NCBI RefSeq assembly: GCF_012295525.1
Contig: NZ_CP051167.1
Coordinates: forward strand, 6,005,299-6,069,298
DNA: 64,000 nt
Direction of reading: 5' to 3'
From: Oxynema aestuarii AP17
GTDB taxonomy: Bacteria; Cyanobacteriota; Cyanobacteriia; Cyanobacteriales; Laspinemataceae
This document shows, one piece after another, positions 17,090-25,321 of this stretch. The position numbers were made by a program, and so were the translations under genes. Under the pieces are notes generated by a model, which saw only the letters and a list, made by a program, of their open reading frames with translations, was not told where the DNA came from and searched no databases. How positions within the stretch are numbered: the stretch's first letter is position 1; each line of letters starts with the position of its first letter.

Positions 17090-20000
17090 TTACCAAGGAC
17101 TACCGACTAAAGTAAATGCCGACCAATAGTAAGGATGACTTAAATCGGGATCTGTCCCGTGCTGGAGCTCTGGCGGTAAATCAATTTCAAAGTTACCCCG
17201 ATCGGCAATTAAATGGTTGTTTTCAATTCTCAATTCACCGCGAATAGCGGCAACTTGAGCCTTACGTAAAGCATCGACTTTAATCGGATTTCGACGTAAT
17301 TGAGCGTAGAATTCCGTCATCAAGGCTAAGGTTCCGCGATCGCTGACGTACCACAAACTCCCCAAGGCGCTTTTAACCCCAGCTTGTACCGCCAATCCGG
17401 CAAATCCTAATTCAGCTTTGCGATCGCCCAAGGCGGTCTCGCAAGCGCTTAAAACTAATAAATTCACCGGGGGATCGTTCCAACCAAATTGGCGAATACG
17501 CTCGATCGCCAATTTGGCATCCCAAAATTGAATAAAAGACTGTTCCGGTTGACCGGGATTGAAAGCAACATGGGTGGCCAAATGAACGATCGCAAATTTT
17601 CCAATTTCTCGTTGTTGTTGTAGATTATTGGGCGTAAATTCGTTATTTAAAAAGACTTTACCCGACCAAATTTTTTGTAAGTTAGCAACTTCTAAAGGAA
17701 CTCCAGGCAATGGAATTAATTCTTCAAAATAAGAGGCTCCCATTGCCAAAACACTTGCATTTTTTAAGTTGTGGTAACGTGTATCCGTGAGGTTAATACT
17801 GGGCACTAAAGCTACACCATATTTTTCGACGAGAAAGCGATCTCCATCGTGCAAAGCAGCCAAAGGAATCGATCGCAATCCTTCATCCATTGAAAAAACT
17901 AACGTTTCGATTCCCAAACGGTTTAAATCGTTTTCTAAAGGACGGACGATCCAATCGTAGAGTTGTTGTGAATCTTGTAAATAGCGGGTGAGGTGTAAAC
18001 TTTTCGGATCCGTAATTTTATTACGAAATTGATTGACAATTTTTTCAAGACTGGCACTATCCGCAGATCGGATCGCTTTGTGAATGGGAAATCCACTGGG
18101 AGGAACTAAAATTAGATCGAGTCGATCCTCGCGAGAAAAAGTGTAAATAATCGCGGGTTGAGTTCCAATTTCCCGAGGAATTTTGCTAATTCGTTGCTGA
18201 ACGGCACTAAAAGAATTGAGTTCGCGAGTAACTTCTCGATTGAGATAGCCTCCGAGTTCTTCACTAAAAAAAACATCGAGAAATAGAGTGGCTTGAGGAA
18301 GATCTCCTTCATCAATTAAGCGACCAATTTCTTGAGAACTGACCGTTTTTAAGGTGAAGGAATTGTCTTGAGGTAACGGCCCACGATCGCGATTTTCGCT
18401 TGCTGAAAAATCACTCAAATTCACCGAATTCCCTATTTGCGTCAGGACATTGGCGATCGCGGGATCCGGTAATCGCACTTGTGTCGGTTCGGGAGTCACA
18501 ATCGGAGAAGCTGGAAGGTCGGGGGCGATCGCCTCTCCCCCGCGATCGCCGGAATTGGGCGGTTGTTCGTTGCTGATTGCGCCGCCATTGTCAGTGATTA
18601 CAGGAGGTTGAGGGGCGATCTCGGGCGGTTGGATCGGTTGTGCTGGCGTCGGCGTCGGCTCTCTCTCACTATTATCCGGAAATTCATCGATCGCGGGGGT
18701 CAACGTTGGCGGTTCGGGATTATTGGGTGGTTCCGGATTATTGGGCGGTTCCCGATTATTGGGCGGTTCGGGAGGACTGACAGCTTCGCCATTGGTAGAA
18801 TTGACCCCAGGACTGGGACTTTCAGGTTCCCTGGGAATTGGTTCTATAGTTGGGGATGAGATCGGTTCGCTAGGTTCGCTGGGTTCGCTAGGTTGGGCGC
18901 TAGGTTCGCTGGGTTGGGCGCTAGGTTCGCTAGGTTCGCTGGGTTGGACGTTAGGTTCGCTAGGTCGATCTGCAGTCGTTTCAATGGTTAAATTCCCTTG
19001 ATTATATATTTCTGGAGGAACGGGGATTGCAAATTGAGGTGAGAGAGTTTGCGATCCCGTCGTGATTGCGGCTGTAGTCCCGTTAGTGCTAGAATCTCCG
19101 ACAATAAAGGGTGTCGTCGTACTCCCTGCATGGCGAATGAAAATCTCACCGCCACCACCATTATTGTCCGCACTTGAAATACTTGCTTCAATGCCGTTGG
19201 GGGCACTAAAACTGTTATTGACCCGTAGAAAATTCCCGGTGACGATCGCGATCGAACCGCCTGCAGAGTCGATCGTTCCTGTAGCGACGATCGTATCACC
19301 TGCCGACAGATCGATCGCGCCGCCTCCACTGGAGATCGAGTCGAAAATAATTTGACCGGGACTATCAAGAATTACCGGACCGCCTGCAGTGGCGATCGTA
19401 CCTACAGAAATATTTTGATTGAGTCCGGGAACTGCTGTAAAAACAGTCCCTTCCTGCATTTGGAGGGGTGGAACATTCACGGGATTCTCTAAGTTGGCGA
19501 CCCCCGATCGCAGAATCAAACTGGGACGACTGCGCAAAATCTCCACGTCCGGATCGTCGGAGTCGGACAAACTCAAATCCGGGCGATCGATCGTAATATT
19601 ACCCCCCGAGATCGAGCCTCGCGCTTCTACTTTGAGTGAGGCGCCTTGGTAGTCGCCAAAACTCACACTTCCCTCGGACGTAATAATCGGATCGTATATA
19701 CTCAAAAAATTGGCCGCGTCGCCGTTGAGTTGGGCGATCGCGAAGTTTCCGCCAGTATCGAAGTGAGCATCACCGGAAACCAGACCGTCACTGAGTAAGG
19801 TGATATCTCCGTTTGCTTGGAAGGTCGCCGCCGAACCGGGGAGGGACTCAAAGGCGAGGATATCGATCGCCCGATCGCCCCTCAAGGTGAGATCGTTTCC
19901 CGCGATCGCGCCAAATCCGGCGGTTCCTGCTCGAATCGTCAGGATTCCCCCGGCGTGAAGGTTGAGATCTCCTGTGGATTGAAGGCGAGCGCCTTCGATC

Positions 20001-21004
20001 TTGAGACTTTGTGAGCTGAATAAACTCACTTCTCCGGCCTCTATTTGGGGGAGATCGCCGATCGCTCCATTCCCCGGGAGGATCGTCAAACCCGACCCGA
20101 TCAGTGTCGGTTCTCCCGCCGCATTGAGGGCGATCGCCGTTGCATGACCGATAGGATTTCCTGTCAGTAATTCGGGCAAATCCAAAGGTTTTAAATCAAT
20201 AGGCAACGAGTTAAATGCAGTGTTTTCTATCTCTAAATTGAGCAAGTAACCGGATTGCGAAAGACGTACAAATGGCTTACCCGCGATCGCCGCAACGGTG
20301 ACCTTCCCTTCCGGGGCGCGTAAATTGCCCGCGATCGCGATCGTTCCTGCCGCTAAGAGTAAAGATTGCCCGGATCGAACGTTCAAATCCCCGAGACTGA
20401 CCAAATTTCCCGATGAATTTGGATCCAAATAAAATCCGCGCGGTTCGGATACTAAATTGGTATAATTATTATTTCCAAATGCATGAAATGTTCCGCGATC
20501 GAAACCGATTCCCGTTGCCGTTGTCGCCGCAAAAGAACCGGACAAGTCTAAGGTAGCATTTCGACCGAAAACAATACCCGACGGATTCATTAAAAATAAA
20601 TTTGCATGACTTCCAGTGACTCTCAGTTGTCCGTCAATAAAAGAAGGCTGACCGCCAGTAACACGCCCGAAAATATTTCTAATTTCGGGTTGAGACATGA
20701 AATTAGCAGTTTGACCGATCTGCAAGCCAAATTCTTGAAAACTATGAAATAAGTTTTGACCGTCGCCAGAGGTTTTTCCCCCTTGAATTTGCAGTTGATT
20801 TTCTTGTTGAATTACCGTTGTTTCGGTGCTATCTTCCGCCGGAACAATTTCTTGCGATCGCCCTGCCATTGTTCCATCTAAAGCGATTTCAAAGAGTAAA
20901 AGTGCAATAATAGTTTGACTAGAAAGATAGATAATTTTTGCGGGGATTTTAAGTGATGGGCGATCGCCTCTCCTAGGCGGTTTCGCCGACTTCTGGAATT
21001 TCAT
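17090..21004 (-). CDS. Two-partner-secretion (FHA N-terminal) protein with C-terminal CHAT protease domain
   Basis: A 1304-residue protein. A basic leader and hydrophobic segment (about 24-45) form a signal peptide. Residues 60-200 are the TPS/haemagglutination-activity domain, with NPSGIVFG and an NxxNL-type motif, which directs export through a TpsB-type pore. Beta-helix-like repeats follow to about 640. A long Pro/Ser/Glu-rich linker (about 670-860) contains PSEPSEPSAQ repeats. The C-terminal 350 residues are a CHAT (caspase-like) domain, with the catalytic His in HLATH (about 1143-1147) and the nucleophilic Cys in SACETA (about 1186-1191). Together these predict a secreted or surface cysteine protease. 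It lies 231 bp upstream of, and on the same strand as, the DUF4347/RTX gene. No tpsB gene is seen. Confidence 0.9.
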   Translation of the reverse strand: MKFQKSAKPPRRGDRPSLKIPAKIIYLSSQTIIALLLFEIALDGTMAGRSQEIVPAEDSTETTVIQQENQLQIQGGKTSGDGQNLFHSFQEFGLQIGQTANFMSQPEIRNIFGRVTGGQPSFIDGQLRVTGSHANLFLMNPSGIVFGRNATLDLSGSFAATTATGIGFDRGTFHAFGNNNYTNLVSEPRGFYLDPNSSGNLVSLGDLNVRSGQSLLLAAGTIAIAGNLRAPEGKVTVAAIAGKPFVRLSQSGYLLNLEIENTAFNSLPIDLKPLDLPELLTGNPIGHATAIALNAAGEPTLIGSGLTILPGNGAIGDLPQIEAGEVSLFSSQSLKIEGARLQSTGDLNLHAGGILTIRAGTAGFGAIAGNDLTLRGDRAIDILAFESLPGSAATFQANGDITLLSDGLVSGDAHFDTGGNFAIAQLNGDAANFLSIYDPIITSEGSVSFGDYQGASLKVEARGSISGGNITIDRPDLSLSDSDDPDVEILRSRPSLILRSGVANLENPVNVPPLQMQEGTVFTAVPGLNQNISVGTIATAGGPVILDSPGQIIFDSISSGGGAIDLSAGDTIVATGTIDSAGGSIAIVTGNFLRVNNSFSAPNGIEASISSADNNGGGGEIFIRHAGSTTTPFIVGDSSTNGTTAAITTGSQTLSPQFAIPVPPEIYNQGNLTIETTADRPSEPNVQPSEPSEPSAQPSEPSAQPSEPSEPSEPISSPTIEPIPREPESPSPGVNSTNGEAVSPPEPPNNREPPNNPEPPNNPEPPTLTPAIDEFPDNSEREPTPTPAQPIQPPEIAPQPPVITDNGGAISNEQPPNSGDRGGEAIAPDLPASPIVTPEPTQVRLPDPAIANVLTQIGNSVNLSDFSASENRDRGPLPQDNSFTLKTVSSQEIGRLIDEGDLPQATLFLDVFFSEELGGYLNREVTRELNSFSAVQQRISKIPREIGTQPAIIYTFSREDRLDLILVPPSGFPIHKAIRSADSASLEKIVNQFRNKITDPKSLHLTRYLQDSQQLYDWIVRPLENDLNRLGIETLVFSMDEGLRSIPLAALHDGDRFLVEKYGVALVPSINLTDTRYHNLKNASVLAMGASYFEELIPLPGVPLEVANLQKIWSGKVFLNNEFTPNNLQQQREIGKFAIVHLATHVAFNPGQPEQSFIQFWDAKLAIERIRQFGWNDPPVNLLVLSACETALGDRKAELGFAGLAVQAGVKSALGSLWYVSDRGTLALMTEFYAQLRRNPIKVDALRKAQVAAIRGELRIENNHLIADRGNFEIDLPPELQHGTDPDLSHPYYWSAFTLVGSPW
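18712..18966. repeat. In-gene tandem repeats encoding the Pro-rich linker
   Basis: Two tandem tracts inside the CHAT-protein gene. At 18712-18775 an 18-bp unit (GGTTCCGGATTATTGGGC type) is repeated about three times and encodes NNPEPP. At 18866-18966, 9-bp units GGTTCGCTA/GGTTCGCTG alternate with GGTTGGGCG, encoding SEP and AQP. Such tracts can expand or contract in frame. Confidence 0.85.
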
Positions 21005-21504
21005 AGTTTTAATAACGTCAAAATACGGACTGTAATTTCCAGAGAATTTGAAGTAGGAACGCCTTTCAAAATAAAATAATAAAATAAAAATAGAAGCGAT
21101 CCGACATCACGGAAATTTTTAGAGCGATCGCCCAGTCCCTGTAATAGCCATTTGAGTATTTTTAACTATCGTCAGTTGCAAAAATACGGCAATCTATTTT
21201 TATTTTTACGGGTAAAAGTAAATGATTTAACCCGAACGAGCGATCGGAAATTTTGGGCATACAATAACAACATAAACGTTGTCAATCGTAACGTCAAGGT
21301 CGATGTCTACAATAAGCGATCGTCGAGAAACAGCGCCCTAAAAATGTAGTGATTTATGGTGGCATTTCTGTATCTGAGAGGATCGATTCCCTACAAAATA
21401 CCCTACAATCGTGTAAAAGGACGCATAAGATGCCCGGATCCCAGAAATATTTATCATGTTTTTAGGAAGATGGCTGACCTTACTCATGGAGTTTCAATGG
21501 CTAA

Positions 21505-21633
21505 TATAGCTATCCTAAATTAGTTTTAAAATTCAGGGATGCTAGGGACAAGGCATTGCCTTGTCCCTACAGAAACTTGGCGATTTTACAAGGTCTATTT
21601 CAGATTCAATTCAACTGATTTAGAACTGCTATA
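21505..21633. mobile_element. MITE-like palindromic element
   Basis: A 129-bp unit with imperfect 21-bp terminal inverted repeats: TATAGCTATCCTAAATTAGTT at 21505-21525, and on the opposite strand TATAGCAGTTCTAAATCAGTT at 21613-21633 (16 of 21 identical). In the centre is a near-perfect palindrome, AGGGACAAGGCA-T-TGCCTTGTCCCT (21544-21568). It has no coding capacity. This is the architecture of a non-autonomous miniature inverted-repeat element; no target duplication was established. Confidence 0.6.
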
Positions 21634-21662
21634 GCTTATAACTCGATCTGATAAAAACTCAT

Positions 21663-21692
21663 AAAAAAAGACAGATCCCGACAATCTGCCTT
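21663..21692 (-). terminator. Rho-independent terminator of ldh
   Basis: On the minus strand, the stem GGCAGAT/ATCTGTC (one G-T pair) with a 7-base loop is followed by seven T residues. It lies 50 bp past the ldh stop codon. Confidence 0.8.
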
Positions 21693-21741
21693 CTTTGAGA
21701 TTTACGAGAAAATCTCGTTGTCAATTACAGTCAAAATTAAT

Positions 21742-22740
21742 TTATAAATTCAGAGAGGCGATCGTTTCACCCATAACCCGTGCTGAATTTTGCAGCATTT
21801 TTTCCTCATTTTCCGTTAACGATAAATTCAAAATTTGCGTAACTCCCTGACGATTAACTACGGCGGGAAGACTCAAACAAATATCGTTAATCCCATGAAT
21901 CCCATTAATCAGCGTGCTGACCGTTAAAACCCGATTTTGATTTCTCAAAAGTGCTTTCACAATTTGGGTTACCCCCAGACCAATCGCATAAGAGGTGGCG
22001 CCTTTGCGTTCGATCACTTCATAGGCGGCATTTTTAACTTGATGGAAGATTTCATTTAATTTATCGGCTTCTTGTTCGAGACAATCTTCAATTCCCGTCC
22101 CGCATAAATTCATCCCAGCAATATTTACTTTACTCCAGACCGGAACTTCACTATCGCCATGTTCGCCAATAATGTAAGCGTGCAGACTACGCGGATCGAG
22201 GTGTAACTTATCTGCTAATAAATAGCGAAATCGTGCCGTATCGAGAACGGTTCCCGATCCGATCACTTGATTGTTAGGTAAGCCAGAAAGTTTTAAAGTC
22301 ACGTAAGTCATGATATCGACGGGATTGGTGACCAAAATAACGATCGCATTCGGACAGTGTTCGATAACTTCAGGAATTAATTTTTTAAAGATTTCGACAT
22401 TGCGATGCACCAAATCTAAGCGGGTTTCGCCTTGTTTTTGCTTGGCTCCGGCTGTAATGACAACAACATCGGGGTCTCGACTTTCTGCCAAGGTTCCCGC
22501 ACGCACGGCGGTCGGTTCGACAAAGGGCAAGCCGTGCAGTAAGTCCATCACTTCCCCTTGTAATTTTTCCTGGTTGATATCCACCAGTAACATATCGTCG
22601 AGGGTATTTTGAATCAGCATGGAGTAAGCACAAGCCATTCCTACTTGTCCCGCCCCGATAATCACGCCTTTAAGCGGTCGGCGGTGACTCAACAATGCTC
22701 CATCAGCCGTTTGTTGGGGAGTGAATAATTTTTCAAACAT
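21742..22740 (-). CDS. ldh: L-lactate dehydrogenase
   Basis: Interconverts pyruvate plus NADH with L-lactate plus NAD+ in the cytoplasm, a fermentative route in the dark. The 332-residue length is usual. The NAD-binding glycine motif GAGQVG is at 29-34. In the substrate loop [11 protein letters not shown], Gln101 aligns with the Gln102 that selects pyruvate over oxaloacetate (malate dehydrogenases have Arg there), and Arg107 is the mobile-loop arginine. The catalytic pair is Asp167/Arg170 in LDTAR plus His194 in GEHGDSE. These residues favour lactate over malate dehydrogenase. It is monocistronic, with its own terminator. Confidence 0.94.
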   Translation of the reverse strand: MFEKLFTPQQTADGALLSHRRPLKGVIIGAGQVGMACAYSMLIQNTLDDMLLVDINQEKLQGEVMDLLHGLPFVEPTAVRAGTLAESRDPDVVVITAGAKQKQGETRLDLVHRNVEIFKKLIPEVIEHCPNAIVILVTNPVDIMTYVTLKLSGLPNNQVIGSGTVLDTARFRYLLADKLHLDPRSLHAYIIGEHGDSEVPVWSKVNIAGMNLCGTGIEDCLEQEADKLNEIFHQVKNAAYEVIERKGATSYAIGLGVTQIVKALLRNQNRVLTVSTLINGIHGINDICLSLPAVVNRQGVTQILNLSLTENEEKMLQNSARVMGETIASLNL

Positions 22741-22949
22741 GAGAGATTTTGGGTATTTTTTTGATGTCCATGTTTAGGATAGGATGAATTGCAATAGCTG
22801 ACATCCTTCTTAAGTTTAAAATAAGAGGAAATATGAGTTAAATCTGTCATCATGGATTCTCATAGAGGATCCCATGTGTCTGTCAAGGGAAAGAAGATCG
22901 AAAAATTTGGGATGGAGGGCCGCATTGTTGCTCTGGATCAATTTTTTCA

Positions 22950-23504
22950 GTGTCAGAAATTCGCGAAGCTGTCAAATATTACGGTTTCAAGGCGGGAGAT
23001 AGCGAACTCGTTGGGGCCGAACGTTCGTTTATGTATCGTGGTAAACCGTTGGCGTTACTTCCGTTTGCTCGACCGATTTTGTCTGCGGATCGATTCTGGT
23101 TCGATCCTCGCAACTATAGCGATGGCAAATCTGCGATCTGCGATCGCGAAGTCGGGGAAATACCCTTTCCCTATCGGAGGTTTGCAGAGTTTTTGCCAAT
23201 TCAGGCATTAGCGATTACAGAGGATTTAGAATATTTGATTGGAGACAAGTGTCCCGAGGAAATCGACGAGCAACGATGTGAGTTTTGCGGACAAGGGAAT
23301 AATATTGACAGCGTTAAATATTTCTTCGCTCTCAATCCTGGATTGACAGCGATCTTTGTTCGACGATCGATTAAAATTCACGGAAAGGCGTTTCAAACTA
23401 GAGGGTTTGGAATGCTGATTTCAAGACCCATCAAAACGTGCGCTATTGAGAAAACAATCATTGGCTCAAACCAGCATGAGTTTAATAGATTCTCGACATT
23501 CTAG
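22950..23504 (+). CDS. Hypothetical protein with a CxxC pair
   Basis: A GTG-initiated frame of 184 residues that I do not recognise. It begins SEIREAVKYYGFKAG and contains a CEFCGQ motif (CxxC) at about residues 111-114, which could bind metal or be redox-active. Its end overlaps the next gene by about 29 bp. An ATG frame at 22852 in another register overlaps it, so a longer, frameshifted gene cannot be excluded. The amino-acid composition is protein-like, but there is no family evidence. Confidence 0.45.
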   Translation: MSEIREAVKYYGFKAGDSELVGAERSFMYRGKPLALLPFARPILSADRFWFDPRNYSDGKSAICDREVGEIPFPYRRFAEFLPIQALAITEDLEYLIGDKCPEEIDEQRCEFCGQGNNIDSVKYFFALNPGLTAIFVRRSIKIHGKAFQTRGFGMLISRPIKTCAIEKTIIGSNQHEFNRFSTF

Positions 23505-24489
23505 CCTCGCCACTCTAGGTGCTGTCTTAGTCGCCGTCTTTACCCATATTCCCGTTACCGCCGCGACTCCCGAACCTCGGTTCGATACGGTCTCTCGTTT
23601 TGAAACGACGATTCCGACTGCGGAAGGAACGGAAGATCCGGCAGATATTTACTATCCGGCGGTCTCCACCGATGGAGAAATGAGGTTTCCTCTGGCTTTA
23701 TTATTACCGGGGGCACTGGTCGATAAAGCCGACTATTCCGAGTTTGCCAGTACCGTAGCGAGTTATGGCTTTGTAGTCGTGATCCCCAATCGATTTCGGA
23801 CGTTGACTAACCCGATTTCGGGAGAAAAGTTTCCGGGATTATTTGCCCAGGTGGAACAAGTCAACGAGGTTCTCACTTACATGGAGGCGGAAGCAACGAA
23901 TCCCGATTCCCCTCTCGATGGTCTCGTCGATACGTCTTTACTCGCGTTACTCGGCCATTCTTGGGGGGGTGCGGTCGGTCTGGCGGCGATTCAGAACATC
24001 TGCCCTCCCCTGCTGTGTAGCGAGTCGTTCACACGACCCGAAGTTCTCAAAGCGGGGATATTTTATGGCACGACATTCCGGGATCAAAGTCAGGAAGACG
24101 TGGTCATTTTACCCGTAAACAATCAGGGGATTCCGGTTGGGCTGATTGCGGGCGATCGCGATGGCGTGGTTCGCGGTCAACTCGATGCGGTCGTCACCAC
24201 GTATGAGAACATTCAAGACCCTCCCAAAGTCTTGATTACCGTCCTCGGAGCCAATCACTACGGGATTACTAACGAAGATAGCATTCGCGACCCGGTGCGT
24301 CCGACGATCGCCCAAGATCTGTCCACCGAAACGATCGCCCGATGGAGTGCTTTATTTTTGCGCGCTCACGTCCTTCAAGATCCAGAAGCGCTCAATTATG
24401 TTTATAACGTGGGAGACGATCTCGATCGCCACGTCGATTTGGAACGGGAGATCTCCGCGATCGAAGCGGGCGAGGGATCGAAACTTTAA
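23476..24489 (+). CDS. Secreted alpha/beta hydrolase (chlorophyllase / PAF-acetylhydrolase-like)
   Basis: A predicted exported serine hydrolase. The start at 23476 is preferred because it gives a clean signal peptide (MSLIDSRHSSLATLGAVLVA, cleavage near VTAA) and reduces overlap with the upstream frame; an in-frame ATG at 23446 adds ten residues. From the preferred start the protein has 337 residues. The nucleophile elbow GHSWGG is at 160-165 (Ser162), preceded by a LLLPGAL oxyanion strand, and a catalytic His is likely in GANHYGITN near the C-terminus. The fold resembles dienelactone-hydrolase-like or chlorophyllase-like lipases. The substrate is unknown. A hairpin follows the stop codon. 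Confidence 0.82.
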   Translation: MSLIDSRHSSLATLGAVLVAVFTHIPVTAATPEPRFDTVSRFETTIPTAEGTEDPADIYYPAVSTDGEMRFPLALLLPGALVDKADYSEFASTVASYGFVVVIPNRFRTLTNPISGEKFPGLFAQVEQVNEVLTYMEAEATNPDSPLDGLVDTSLLALLGHSWGGAVGLAAIQNICPPLLCSESFTRPEVLKAGIFYGTTFRDQSQEDVVILPVNNQGIPVGLIAGDRDGVVRGQLDAVVTTYENIQDPPKVLITVLGANHYGITNEDSIRDPVRPTIAQDLSTETIARWSALFLRAHVLQDPEALNYVYNVGDDLDRHVDLEREISAIEAGEGSKL

Positions 24490-24492
24490 CGA

Positions 24493-24522
24493 CGAAAGAC
24501 ACGCATTAGCGCGTGTCTTTCG
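24493..24522 (+). terminator. Strong hairpin after the secreted hydrolase gene
   Basis: A perfect 12-bp stem CGAAAGACACGC/GCGTGTCTTTCG with loop ATTAGC starts 4 bp after the stop codon at 24489. No T run follows, so termination or 3'-end protection is inferred from position. Confidence 0.55.
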
Positions 24523-24619
24523 CAGTTTGGGCGAAAAGAGGCGTAAGAACTGTATTGTACTACTCGGCGGTGCAATTTCGATCGATTCCTGACAAAAGCA
24601 AATTTTTGCTACATTTTCC

Positions 24620-25276
24620 CTAAGACAGGCCCTCAAACGGGCCGAGAAACGTGGGACGGGGGCGAGTGATATGGACTTCCCACAAGGCTTTAATCCCGGC
24701 GAGGACTTCTCGGAAGCTATAGTAACGCATCGAATCGTCGCGAAATTTGCCCCAATCGGGGGTTCCCAAGCCAACGGCTTCGATTCCCATCGTGCGGCAG
24801 GTGTAGACGGCGCGGGGGAGGTGAAAACGCTGAGTCACGAGGACGGCGTGGGTAATGCCGAAAATTTCGCGGGCGCGGTAGCAGCTTTCGTAAGTGCTGA
24901 ATCCGGCATAGTCGAGGGTAATGGCTTCGCGGGGAATACCTCGCCCTTCGGCATAGCGCTGCATGGCGGCGACTTCGTTGTAATGGGGAGTGCTGTTGTC
25001 CCCAGTCATCAAAATTTTGCTGACTCGTCCATTTTTATACAAATCTACCGCAGCTTGCACGCGATCGGCGAGCATGGGGGTGGGGGAACCGTCTTCCCAG
25101 ACTCCGGCGCCGAAGACGATCGCCACGGGTTGGTTGGGAATGAGATCGAGGTCGTAATAGCGATCGCCTCGGGTGGCGAGTCTGATGTAGGAACTCAAAA
25201 TTAAGGGGAGCAACAGAGCGATCGCCGTCGCCACAGCCACCCCAATGCGCCAATCAAGCCATGCAGTCCAAAGCAT
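24620..25276 (-). CDS. YdcF/SanA family (DUF218) membrane protein
   Basis: A 218-residue protein with one N-terminal membrane segment (12-30) and a DUF218 domain: a VAIVFGAGV strand with a Gly-rich turn (52-59), KILMTGDN (87-94), and QRFHLPRA (149-156), a signature of the SanA/YdcF/ElyC group. Members affect envelope integrity in enterobacteria; the biochemical reaction is not established. The start codon sits exactly next to a TTTAGAT repeat that fills the gap to the pyrD stop codon, so it is probably co-transcribed downstream of pyrD. Confidence 0.85.
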   Translation of the reverse strand: MLWTAWLDWRIGVAVATAIALLLPLILSSYIRLATRGDRYYDLDLIPNQPVAIVFGAGVWEDGSPTPMLADRVQAAVDLYKNGRVSKILMTGDNSTPHYNEVAAMQRYAEGRGIPREAITLDYAGFSTYESCYRAREIFGITHAVLVTQRFHLPRAVYTCRTMGIEAVGLGTPDWGKFRDDSMRYYSFREVLAGIKALWEVHITRPRPTFLGPFEGLS

Positions 25277-25321
25277 TGTAGATTTTAGATTTTTTTAGAT
25301 TTTAGATTTTTTTAGATTTTA
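25277..25321. repeat. Heptanucleotide repeat filling the pyrD-ydcF spacer
   Basis: TTTAGAT units (one as TGTAGAT), some separated by an extra TTT, run from the base next to the ydcF-like start codon (CAT at 25274-25276) to past the pyrD stop codon (TTA at 25312-25314). The repeat is the whole intergenic region. Confidence 0.9.

Larger units (their letters stand above)
21005..21741. other. 737-bp spacer between the CHAT-protein gene and ldh
   Basis: The first half is AT-rich and probably contains the upstream region of the CHAT-protein gene. A 65-codon plus-strand frame (21152-21349) has no ribosome binding site or recognisable motif and is not called. The second half contains a 129-bp palindromic element (21505-21633) and the ldh terminator (21663-21692). 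Confidence 0.6.

Noticed and set aside
18866-18966. Regular repeats that could be mistaken for a CRISPR array
   Set aside because: Units are 9-18 bp, contiguous without spacers, and in frame inside a gene.
21152-21349. A 65-codon frame in the spacer upstream of ldh
   Set aside because: No ribosome binding site and basic, low-complexity composition; likely random.
22852-23211. A plus-strand frame overlapping the hypothetical gene at 22950
   Set aside because: Different register, no motif, and shorter than the alternative; kept only as a note on that gene.
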